Below are positions 41,657 through 49,338 of a stretch of 64,000 bases of DNA, in pieces. The DNA is taken from assembly GCF_017743975.1 (NCBI RefSeq), contig NZ_JAGHRC010000008.1, forward strand, positions 113,331 to 177,330. The letters run 5' to 3'. How positions within the stretch are numbered: position 1 is the first letter of the stretch; each line of letters starts with the position of its first letter. The notes under the pieces are model-generated. The model searched no databases, was not told the origin of the DNA, and was given only the letters and a program-made list of their open reading frames with translations. The position numbers and the translations under genes are program-made. Origin of the DNA: Ruegeria sp. R14_0 (GTDB lineage Bacteria > Pseudomonadota > Alphaproteobacteria > Rhodobacterales > Rhodobacteraceae).

Positions 41657-43663
41657 GTGAAAATCAAAACGCTTCTGATCGCCAACCGCGGCGAAATTGC
41701 CTGCCGGATCGCGCGCACTGCGCGGGCCAGCGGTATCACACCTGTCGGCATACATTCGCAGGCCGACGCCAATGCCCTGCATGTCCGCGAGATCGGCAAA
41801 TCTGTCTGTATCGGCGGCGGACCGGCCTCCGAAAGTTACCTGAAGATCGACGCGGTGATTGCCGCCGCGCAATCGGTGGGCGCGGATGCGATCCATCCCG
41901 GTTACGGCTTTCTGGCCGAAAACCCCGATTTTGCCCGCGCGGTCGAAGCCGCCGGCATGATATTCATGGGGCCGACGCCGGAAACGCTGGAACGTTTCGG
42001 CGACAAGGCCAGCGCCAAAGAGGCCGCCGTGGCGGCCAGCGTCCCGGTGATTTCGGGCGCCGAAGGTGCGCGGTCCGATCCCGAGCAGATTGCCGAGGAG
42101 GTGCGCCAAATGGGCCTGCCGGTGCTGCTCAAGGCTGTCGGCGGCGGTGGTGGGCGAGGGCAACGGCTCGTCACCGACGAAACCACGCTGGTCGAGGACA
42201 TCGAAGGCGCGCTGCGCGAAGCAAAATCCACCTTCGGTTCCGAAGGGCTGCTGTTGGAGCGTTTCCTGCCCGAGGCGCGCCATGTCGAAGTGCAGATCGC
42301 AGGTGACGGCAAGGGCCATGTGGTGCACCTGTTCGAACGCGATTGCACGCTTCAGCGCCGTCACCAGAAGGTCATCGAGGAAGCCCCGGCCTGGGGATTG
42401 CCGCGCACGCTTCTGGACGACATCGCGCGCGACGCGGTGCGCCTCGGTGAAACGCTGGACTATCGCGGGCTGGGCACGGTCGAATTTCTGGTCGCGGGGG
42501 ACGAATATTTCTTTCTTGAGGTGAACCCGCGCATTCAGGTGGAACATCCCGTCACCGAAGCGATCACCGGGCTGGACCTTGTCGCGCTTCACCTGCGCAT
42601 TGCCGAAGGCGCGGGCCTCGGGCTGGTGCAGGAGGATCTGGCGATCAACGGCCATGCGGTCGAGGCACGGCTATACGCCGAAGATCCGGCGATGCAATTC
42701 GCCCCGTCGACGGGTACGCTCACCACGCTCAGCCTGCCATCGGGCCTGCGTATCGACAGCGGCGTCGAGGAAGGCGATGCCGTCACGCCCTACTACGACC
42801 CGATGATCGCCAAGCTGATCGTGCACGCGCCCGACCGGGAAACCGCATTGGCACGTCTGGCCACGGCGCTTGATCATGTCGCGGTCGAAGGTGTCGAAAC
42901 CAATCGCGCCTTTTTGACGGCGCTGGCGCGAAACCATGAATTCGAACGGATGCAGGTGCATACCCGCTGGATCGACGGCAGGCTGGATGAGCTGACACAG
43001 GCACCCGGCCTGACCCGCCCCGATCTGTGGAAAGCAACCGCTGCCATTCTCTTCGTGACCCAGTCGCGCAGCGACACAAACGCCAATCCCTGGACCAACC
43101 GTGATGCCTTTACCGGCTGGCGGCTTGGACTGGGCGGCGATGCGATGGAAGCGGGGCAGCGCGTGACGCTTACCGATTCTGACGAGGTATCCGAGGAATT
43201 GCGCGTCAGTCCTGTCAAACCGGGTGCCAGATACACCGTCTATTCGGAAAACGGCGAGGCGCTGACACTGTCGGCACGCGAAATCACGCCGGGCCGTTGG
43301 CGCCTGAACGAGGGCGACACTGTCCACCTGATCGAGGCACGTCTGCATGCCGGCGTGATCGAACTGGGCACGCCCGAAGGCCGCCTGGTCTTCCGCCCCG
43401 CCGCGCCCCTTGCCTTTGCCGGCGGCGATGCCGCGGCGGATCGCGCCGTGACCTCTCCGCTGACCGGCATGATTGTCGAAATCAAGGTCTCCGATGGTCA
43501 GAGCGTGGCCGAAGGCGACGTGGTTGCGGTCCTGGAATCCATGAAACTCGAAATCTCGATCCGGGCGGCCGCGGCCGGGATCGCCAGCCACATATCCGTC
43601 TCGAATGGAGACATGGTCGACCGGGGCCAGGTCATCGCCGAGATTCTGCCATCCGAGGAGTGA
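41657..43663 (+). CDS. Acyl-CoA carboxylase alpha subunit (biotin carboxylase-BCCP), set 3
   Basis: This 668-residue single-chain alpha subunit begins LLIANRGEIACRI and has KAVGGGGGRGQRLV, RDCTLQRRHQKVIEE, EVNPRIQVEHPVTEA and a terminal biotinyl domain with VLESMKLEI. EVNPR replaces the EMNTR of sets 1 and 2, marking a separate lineage. It carries out biotin carboxylation for the set 3 carboxyltransferase. GAGGAG near its end serves as the ribosome site of the next gene. Confidence 0.93.
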   Translation: MKIKTLLIANRGEIACRIARTARASGITPVGIHSQADANALHVREIGKSVCIGGGPASESYLKIDAVIAAAQSVGADAIHPGYGFLAENPDFARAVEAAGMIFMGPTPETLERFGDKASAKEAAVAASVPVISGAEGARSDPEQIAEEVRQMGLPVLLKAVGGGGGRGQRLVTDETTLVEDIEGALREAKSTFGSEGLLLERFLPEARHVEVQIAGDGKGHVVHLFERDCTLQRRHQKVIEEAPAWGLPRTLLDDIARDAVRLGETLDYRGLGTVEFLVAGDEYFFLEVNPRIQVEHPVTEAITGLDLVALHLRIAEGAGLGLVQEDLAINGHAVEARLYAEDPAMQFAPSTGTLTTLSLPSGLRIDSGVEEGDAVTPYYDPMIAKLIVHAPDRETALARLATALDHVAVEGVETNRAFLTALARNHEFERMQVHTRWIDGRLDELTQAPGLTRPDLWKATAAILFVTQSRSDTNANPWTNRDAFTGWRLGLGGDAMEAGQRVTLTDSDEVSEELRVSPVKPGARYTVYSENGEALTLSAREITPGRWRLNEGDTVHLIEARLHAGVIELGTPEGRLVFRPAAPLAFAGGDAAADRAVTSPLTGMIVEIKVSDGQSVAEGDVVAVLESMKLEISIRAAAAGIASHISVSNGDMVDRGQVIAEILPSEE

Positions 43664-43667
43664 TGAA

Positions 43668-44627
43668 ATGAACGACTTTCCCAAATTCGTCGAATTTCGT
43701 GAAGAAGGCCCGCGCGAGGGTTTTCAGATCGAAAAGAAGATTTATCCGATCGAAGAGCGGATCGAACTGATCGACATGCTCAGCGAAACCGGTCTGAAGC
43801 GCATTCAGGTCGGAAGTTTCGTCAGCCCGAAATACGTACCGCAAATGGCCGACACCGGCGAGTTGTTCCAGCGTATCAAGCGCAAGCCGGGCGTGAATTA
43901 CACATCGCTGTGGCTGAACGACAAAGGGTTTCGCAAGGCCCTGACCGCGCATGAGGTCGATATCGACCCGCGCCTGCTGTTCTATCCCTCCGAGGCATTC
44001 GCCCAATCGAACAACAATTGTTCCTCGGCGGAGATGCGGGAAAAACAACGCGACTGGGTCCGTCTTTACAAGGAAGAAGGATATACCGTCGACGCGGCCT
44101 ATGTGATGACGGCATTTGGCTGCAACTTCGAAGGCCCCATCCCGCAAGAGCGAATCTTGGACGATTTCCGCTTTATCCTTCAGCTGTGCGAAGAAGAGAA
44201 CATCCCCGTGCCGATCCTCGTGGTCGCCGACACCATGGGTTGGGGAAACCCCGAGGCGGTCAAACGGATGATCGGCGCGCTGCGCGAAATGGCGCCCGAG
44301 GCGCGCATCGGTATGCACATCCATGATACGCGTGGGCTGGGGATCGCCAATCTCCATGCCGCCCTGTCGATGGGCGTGGACATGTTCGAAAGCTCGGTCG
44401 CCGGTCTTGGCGGCTGTCCTTTCGCGGGCCACGGTCACGCCCGCGCCGCAGGCAATGTCTGCACCGAGGATGCGGTGTTCCTGTGTCACGAGCTCGGCAT
44501 CGAAACCGGCATTGATCTGGACAAGCTGATCGCAGCGGCGAACAAGGCAGAAGAGATCATCGGCGTGCCGCTCATGGGCCGGGTCATGCATACCGGCGGC
44601 CTGGACAAATATCGCAAGGCAAGCTGA
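43668..44627 (+). CDS. HMG-CoA-lyase-family protein
   Basis: This 319-residue HMGL-like TIM barrel probably cleaves a 3-hydroxy-3-alkylglutaryl-CoA into acetoacetate-like and acetyl-CoA products. The metal-binding HIHD(T) pair (GMHIHDTRG) and the active-site loop cysteine (AGLGGCPFAG) are present. The first metal-ligand motif, normally GPRDG, reads GPREG (Glu17), a conservative but unusual change in the catalytic Asp. GAGGAG precedes the ATG by 7 bases. The position right after a carboxylase matches the leucine-type order carboxylase, hydratase, lyase. Confidence 0.88.
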   Translation: MNDFPKFVEFREEGPREGFQIEKKIYPIEERIELIDMLSETGLKRIQVGSFVSPKYVPQMADTGELFQRIKRKPGVNYTSLWLNDKGFRKALTAHEVDIDPRLLFYPSEAFAQSNNNCSSAEMREKQRDWVRLYKEEGYTVDAAYVMTAFGCNFEGPIPQERILDDFRFILQLCEEENIPVPILVVADTMGWGNPEAVKRMIGALREMAPEARIGMHIHDTRGLGIANLHAALSMGVDMFESSVAGLGGCPFAGHGHARAAGNVCTEDAVFLCHELGIETGIDLDKLIAAANKAEEIIGVPLMGRVMHTGGLDKYRKAS

Positions 44628-44639
44628 GGGAGAATGAAG

Positions 44640-45554
44640 ATGACAAAGGCACTTGATGGGAAGGTGGTTCTGGTCACCGGGGCCGGCGGTGGGATCGGGC
44701 GTGATATCGCCTTGATGGCAGCCTCGGAAGGCGCCGCCGTGGTGGTCAATGATCTGGGCGCGTCACTGAAGGGCACCGGACAGACGGAAACCGCGGCGCA
44801 GAAAGTCGTTGAAGAAATCAAGGCGGCGGGCGGCGATGCGATCGCCGATGGCGGCAACGTCACCGATCCGGACGCCGCGCGCGCGATGATCGAAGCCGGA
44901 GTCAGCGAATTCGGCCGCATCGACGCGGTGGTGAACAACGCGGGCATCCTGCGCGACGGGTTCTTCCACAAGATGACCTACGAGGATTTCGACGCGGTTG
45001 TGAAGGTCCATCTCTACGGTGCGTTCAACACCAGCCGCGCGGCGGCCGATTATTTCCGCGAACAAGAGGGCGGTGCTCTGGTGCACATGACCTCGACCTC
45101 GGGGCTGATTGGCAATCTGGCGCAGGCGAATTATTCGGCGGCAAAGCTGGGCATCGCGGCCTTCTCGAAATCGGTCGCGCTCGACCTGAAACGCTGGAAC
45201 GTGCGGTCAAACTGCATCGCGCCCTTCGCCTGGAGCCGGATGATCTCGTCTATCAAGACAGACACCCCGGAACAGGCGGCACGGGTCGAAAAGATCAAGG
45301 AAATGACACCGGCCAAAGTCGCTCCAATGGCCTGTTTCCTGATGAGCGACCGCGCGGCCGACGTGTCCGGACAGATCTTTGCGGTTCGCAAGAACGAAAT
45401 CTTCCTGTTCAACCAGCCCCGCCCGGTGCGGTCGGTTCATTCCGGTGATGGCTGGACCGCCGACGAAATCGCCGAGCGTGCCATTCCCGCGCTCAAATCG
45501 CAATTCACACCGCTCGAAGTTTCGGCGGATGTCTTTTCGTGGGATCCTGTCTGA
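44640..45554 (+). CDS. SDR, MFE-2-type (3R)-hydroxyacyl-CoA dehydrogenase domain
   Basis: This 304-residue SDR resembles the N-terminal dehydrogenase domain of multifunctional enzyme type 2: TGAGGGIG, VVVNDLGASLKG, VVEEIKAAGGDA, VNNAGILRD, catalytic Ser and YSAAK. It would oxidise a (3R)-hydroxyacyl-CoA with NAD+. The C-terminal 50 residues (after QIFAVRKNEIFLF) are typical of this type. The start is at 44640, 7 bases after GAGGGAG, in preference to the ATG at 44634. It shares the stop/start TGATG with the next gene. Confidence 0.87.
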   Translation: MTKALDGKVVLVTGAGGGIGRDIALMAASEGAAVVVNDLGASLKGTGQTETAAQKVVEEIKAAGGDAIADGGNVTDPDAARAMIEAGVSEFGRIDAVVNNAGILRDGFFHKMTYEDFDAVVKVHLYGAFNTSRAAADYFREQEGGALVHMTSTSGLIGNLAQANYSAAKLGIAAFSKSVALDLKRWNVRSNCIAPFAWSRMISSIKTDTPEQAARVEKIKEMTPAKVAPMACFLMSDRAADVSGQIFAVRKNEIFLFNQPRPVRSVHSGDGWTADEIAERAIPALKSQFTPLEVSADVFSWDPV

Positions 45555-46348
45555 TGGGAAGACGCAAAGAAAAAATCAGCTCCGACATTGCCTGGAGCAC
45601 CTCTGACAAGATCAGCGTGCGCGGGCTCGATCTGCCCAACGAAATCCTGGGCCACATGAACCTCGGCGATCTGGCGTTTCTTCAGTTGACGGGTCGCAAG
45701 GCCACATCCGAGGAAAGCCGGGTGTTCAACGCCATCGTCATTACCCTGGTCGAACATGGCATCACGCCGTCGGCCCTGGCGGCGCGGATGACCTATATGG
45801 GGGCGCCGGAATCGCTTCAGGCGGCCGTGGCGGCTGGCTTGTGTGGGCTGGGCACCGTCTTTGTCGGTTCTATGGAAGGTGCCTCGAAAATGCTTTACGA
45901 GGCACTGCCACAGGACAAGTTGGGCACCGGTGTCGATCTGGATGCGCTGGCCGTCGAGACGGTGGACAAATTCCGTGCCCGCAAGGCCATCGTGCCGGGG
46001 CTGGGCCATCCGGTGCACAAGCCCGTCGATCCGCGCACCCCGCGCCTTTTCCAAATCGCCGCCGAGAACGGAAAATCCGGCGAATACATCGCGTTGATCC
46101 AGAAAATTCAGACCGTGGCCGAGGAAAGATCGGGCAAGATGCTGCCGATCAACGCCACCGGCGCGATCGGGGCGATCTGCTGCGAATTCGGCTTCCCCTG
46201 GAAGATCGTGCGCGGTTTCGGCGTCATGGCGCGGGCCATCGGCCTGGTGGGACATATCCTCGAGGAAAGCGAAAACCCGATTTCCTATGAGCTGTGGCAG
46301 CGTGCCGAAGAAGAAATCCTTGAAACCTCCGGACCGGGGGCGAAATAG
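45554..46348 (+). CDS. Citrate-synthase-superfamily protein, citryl-CoA-lyase-like
   Basis: This 264-residue all-helical protein is similar to citryl-CoA lyase and the C-terminal part of ATP-citrate lyase. It keeps GLGHPVHKPVDPR, equivalent to the second active-site His region of citrate synthase. The first His position (HGGA in citrate synthase) reads MEGAS, and the catalytic Asp position (NVDG) reads NATG, so two of three key residues differ. It may perform a Claisen or retro-Claisen reaction on a branched acyl-CoA with altered catalysis. Its start overlaps the SDR stop. Confidence 0.82.
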   Translation: MGRRKEKISSDIAWSTSDKISVRGLDLPNEILGHMNLGDLAFLQLTGRKATSEESRVFNAIVITLVEHGITPSALAARMTYMGAPESLQAAVAAGLCGLGTVFVGSMEGASKMLYEALPQDKLGTGVDLDALAVETVDKFRARKAIVPGLGHPVHKPVDPRTPRLFQIAAENGKSGEYIALIQKIQTVAEERSGKMLPINATGAIGAICCEFGFPWKIVRGFGVMARAIGLVGHILEESENPISYELWQRAEEEILETSGPGAK

Positions 46349-46351
46349 GCG

Positions 46352-47503
46352 ATGCAGACCTCGGCCCCCGACACCCATAATGATCTGCGCGACGCAATGC
46401 GCGCGCTTTGTGCGCAGTTTCCGCCGGAATATCATCGCCGCGAAAGCTACCCCGAGGAGTTTGTCGATGCGCTGACCCGCGAGGGCTGGCTTGCCGCGAT
46501 GATCCCAGAGGAATACGGTGGCTCGGGTCTGGGGTTGACGGAAGCCTCGATCATCATGGAGGAGGTGAACCGCTGCGGCGGAAACGCGGGCCATTGCCAC
46601 GGGCAGATGTATAACATGGGCACGCTTCTGCGGCATGGTTCGGATGAGCAAAAGCAGAAATACCTGCCCGGTATTGCCAGCGGCGCGTTGCGCCTGCAAT
46701 CCATGGCCGTGACCGAACCGACAACCGGGACCGACACCACCAAACTGAAGACGACCGCGGTCAAGAAGGGTGACCGGTATGAGATCAACGGCCAGAAGGT
46801 CTGGATCAGCCGTATCCAGCATTCCGACCTGATGATCCTGCTGGCGCGCACCACGCCCTTGAAAGAGGTCAGGAAAAAGTCGCAGGGCCTGTCGATCTTC
46901 ATGGTCGATCTGAAGGCGGCAATCGGCAAGGGCATGGAGATCTGCCCGATCGACAACATGCCCAACCACGAAACCAACGAAGTGTTCTTCGACAACCTGG
47001 AAATACCCGCCGAGAACCTGATCGGCACCGAGGGGCGCGGGTTTTACCATATCCTTGACGGTCTGAACGCCGAACGCACCCTGATTGCTGCGGAATGTAT
47101 CGGTGACGGCTACTGGTTCACCGACAAGGCCCGCGCCTATGCCGGCGAGCGGATCGTTTTCGACCGTCCCATCGGGCAGAACCAGGGCGTGCAGTTTCCC
47201 ATTGCCAAGGCCTATGTCAACATCGAGGCCGCCAATCTGATGCGCTTTGAAGCCTGCAGGCGCTTCGATGCCGGGCTGGATTGCGGAGCGCAGGCTAATA
47301 TGGCCAAGCTGCTGGCCTCGGAGGCCAGCTGGGAAGCGGCCAATGCCTGCATCCAGACCCACGGCGGCTTTGGCTTCGCACGGGAATACGATGTCGAGCG
47401 CAAGTTCCGCGAGGCGCGGCTTTACCAGGTGGCCCCGATCTCGACCAACCTGATCCTCTCCTATGTCGGTGAACATATCCTCGGCATGCCGCGATCCTTC
47501 TGA
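46352..47503 (+). CDS. Acyl-CoA dehydrogenase
   Basis: This 383-residue acyl-CoA dehydrogenase has VTEPTTGTDTTK in place of the usual EPGAGSD, NGQKVWISRIQHSD, and the isovaleryl-type Glu in GLNAERTLIAAE. The C terminus ends LGMPRSF, like the dehydrogenase at 37464. The EPTTGTD flavin-contact change is found in a branch of dehydrogenases acting on short or carboxylated substrates, though I cannot name the substrate. It begins 3 bases after the previous stop. Confidence 0.9.
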   Translation: MQTSAPDTHNDLRDAMRALCAQFPPEYHRRESYPEEFVDALTREGWLAAMIPEEYGGSGLGLTEASIIMEEVNRCGGNAGHCHGQMYNMGTLLRHGSDEQKQKYLPGIASGALRLQSMAVTEPTTGTDTTKLKTTAVKKGDRYEINGQKVWISRIQHSDLMILLARTTPLKEVRKKSQGLSIFMVDLKAAIGKGMEICPIDNMPNHETNEVFFDNLEIPAENLIGTEGRGFYHILDGLNAERTLIAAECIGDGYWFTDKARAYAGERIVFDRPIGQNQGVQFPIAKAYVNIEAANLMRFEACRRFDAGLDCGAQANMAKLLASEASWEAANACIQTHGGFGFAREYDVERKFREARLYQVAPISTNLILSYVGEHILGMPRSF

Positions 47504-47515
47504 GGTTTGAGGCCC

Positions 47516-48367
47516 ATGAGCGAGATTGACCTTGAGGCGCTGGCACCCTGGCAGGGGCGCACCGAAACCCGCGAAGACTTGCTGACACAGGGGCTGATCG
47601 ACAAGTTCCGCGCCACGTTTGGCGGCCATCTTTGGGACGGCGCGGGCGATGTTCCGCTGGGCATTCACTGGTGTCTGGCCCTTGATGCCGAGCCGACCTC
47701 GGCCCTCTCAGAGGACGGCCATGCCGAAAAGGGCGGGTTTCTGCCGCCTGTCCCGCTGCCTGCCCGCATGTGGGCTGGCGGCAATGTCACCCATATCGCG
47801 CCGCTGGCAATCGGCGAGACCGTCACCCGACGCTCGACGATCGGGGATATAGCGGCCAAGCAGGGCCGCAGCGGCGTGTTGGTCTTTGTTGACCTCGAAC
47901 AGGAGTTTCAAAGCGGCGACCGGCTTTGCATCCGCGAGACACAAACCATTGTCTTTCGCGGGATCACACCGCCCGGCCCGGCGCGGACCGCACCTGCACC
48001 AGCCCCCGCAGCGCCCGACGCCGCCACGCTGGCATCAAGCCTGACACCCGATCCGGTGCTGCTGTTTCGCTATTCCGCGCTGACGTTCAATTCGCATCGC
48101 ATCCATTATGACCACGTCTATGCGACCGAAACCGAGTCCTATCGCGGACTGGTTGTGCACGGCCCCTTGCAGGCCACGCTGCTTCTCAACCTGGCCGCGG
48201 ATGCCTTAAAAGAACCGCCAGGACGGTTTTCTTTCCGGGGTCTTGCCCCGTTGACGCTGCCCTGCAACTTGCAACTGCATAATGATGGAACCGGTGCCTC
48301 CGGAACAGTATGGTGCCAGGATCAAACCGGGATGCGGAGTTTTTCCGCCGAATATTCAGAAGTCTGA
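47516..48367 (+). CDS. Mesaconyl-CoA-hydratase-like dehydratase (FAS1-like/MaoC)
   Basis: This 283-residue double-hotdog protein is of the mesaconyl-C4-CoA hydratase/HTD2 type. The N half has DLLTQGLIDKFRATFG and PLPARMWAGG; the C half has LLFRYSALTFNSHRIHYDHVYA and GLVVHGPLQATLL, the MaoC hydratase signature with the catalytic Asp-His region. It hydrates a beta-substituted enoyl-CoA, often a dicarboxylic one such as mesaconyl- or itaconyl-CoA. Here a carboxylated enoyl-CoA from the set 3 carboxylase is plausible. Start at ATG 47516; it ends the 11-gene operon. Confidence 0.88.
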   Translation: MSEIDLEALAPWQGRTETREDLLTQGLIDKFRATFGGHLWDGAGDVPLGIHWCLALDAEPTSALSEDGHAEKGGFLPPVPLPARMWAGGNVTHIAPLAIGETVTRRSTIGDIAAKQGRSGVLVFVDLEQEFQSGDRLCIRETQTIVFRGITPPGPARTAPAPAPAAPDAATLASSLTPDPVLLFRYSALTFNSHRIHYDHVYATETESYRGLVVHGPLQATLLLNLAADALKEPPGRFSFRGLAPLTLPCNLQLHNDGTGASGTVWCQDQTGMRSFSAEYSEV

Positions 48368-48410
48368 ATGGTTCTTTAGGGTCAACGGACTCCGGTGTTG
48401 ATTTAAATTT

Positions 48411-48424
48411 CTAACATATGTTAG
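48411..48424. promoter_or_regulatory. TetR-type operator, perfect palindrome CTAACATATGTTAG
   Basis: This is the only copy with perfect symmetry over all 14 bases. It is 55 bases upstream of the leader ORF and the importer operon. Confidence 0.82.
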
Positions 48425-48465
48425 TTTTCAGCAAGCCTCTGAAAAAAGAGGTGGGAGGAGAAACG

Positions 48466-48558
48466 ATGCGACGAAACCATGTCACAAGCGGATCACCGTT
48501 CGATCGGGTTGAATACGGCCCGGCGGGTTGCTCAGGCCAGTCATGTGCCTTGTCATGA
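48466..48558 (+). CDS. Possible 30-residue leader ORF coupled to the ABC importer
   Basis: An ATG at 48466 follows an excellent GGGAGGAG by 5 bases and opens a 30-codon frame (MRRNHVTSGSPFDRVEYG at the start). Its TGA overlaps the ATG of the LivG-type gene (ATGA at 48555). The LivG gene has no ribosome site of its own, so translation of this small ORF may be needed to deliver ribosomes to it. No similarity to a known leader peptide is recognised. It could also be the remnant of a longer gene. Confidence 0.5.
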   Translation: MRRNHVTSGSPFDRVEYGPAGCSGQSCALS

Positions 48559-49334
48559 CACTGGATGCGGGACATGCTTCAACACCGCTCGCCGTGCGCG
48601 GCGCTACACTGAAATTCGGCGGTGTGACTGCGCTCAACGATGTGAGCATTTCTGTCAACGACGATGAATTGCTTGCGATCATCGGCCCGAACGGTGCCGG
48701 GAAAACATCTTTTCTGAACGTGACCGCCGGCTTTTACCGCCCGCAAAAGGGACATGTCGAAATCTCGGGGCAGAACGTGACCGGCCTGCGCGTCGATCAG
48801 ATCGCCCGGCGCGGTGTGGCGCGTACGTTTCAGGGCACCCATCTTTTTGCCGGGCAGACCGTGGTGGAAAACATCATGATTGGTCGTCACATGCTGATGA
48901 AATCGAATGTGGTCCAGGCCTTCTTCCAGTTCGGTCCCGTGATGCGCGAGGAATCGGAACATCGGGAAGCCGCAGAAGAGATCATCGACTTTCTAGAGAT
49001 CGAGGCAATCCGCAACCGGCCGGTGGGCACGTTGGGATATGGGCTGCGAAAGCGTGTCGATCTGGGCCGTGCATTGGCGCAGGAACCGTCGATCCTCCTG
49101 ATGGATGAACCGATGGCCGGCATGAACTCGGAAGAGAAAGAAGACCTGGCGCGCTTCATTCTCGATGTGCGCGAGGCACGCAAGATCCCAGTGGTTCTGG
49201 TCGAGCACGACATGGGCGTTGTCATGGACCTTGCCGACCGGATCGTGGTGCTGGATTTCGGGCGGGTCATTGCCGAAGGCACCCCGGAAGAAATCCAGAA
49301 GGACCCGGCTGTCATAAAGGCATATCTGGGGTAG
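48555..49334 (+). CDS. ABC importer ATPase, LivG type
   Basis: This 259-residue ABC ATPase has Walker A GPNGAGKTS, Q-loop VARTFQGTHLF, signature GYGLRKRVDLGRAL, Walker B ILLMDEP and the LivG-typical VVLVEHDMGVVMDLADR. It energises a branched-chain amino-acid-type (HAAT) importer together with the ATPase at 54625. Start at 48555 by overlap with the small ORF; ATG 48543 in frame is an alternative. The gene order ATPase, ligase, two permeases, binding protein, ATPase indicates uptake of an organic acid that is activated on entry. Confidence 0.9.
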   Translation: MTLDAGHASTPLAVRGATLKFGGVTALNDVSISVNDDELLAIIGPNGAGKTSFLNVTAGFYRPQKGHVEISGQNVTGLRVDQIARRGVARTFQGTHLFAGQTVVENIMIGRHMLMKSNVVQAFFQFGPVMREESEHREAAEEIIDFLEIEAIRNRPVGTLGYGLRKRVDLGRALAQEPSILLMDEPMAGMNSEEKEDLARFILDVREARKIPVVLVEHDMGVVMDLADRIVVLDFGRVIAEGTPEEIQKDPAVIKAYLG

Positions 49335-49338
49335 CGGC

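Noticed and set aside
45437..47668. A 743-codon open frame on the minus strand
   Set aside because: It runs antisense across four well-supported genes (SDR, citryl-CoA-lyase-like, dehydrogenase, dehydratase). GC-rich codon bias leaves the opposite strand open; the translation shows no domain.
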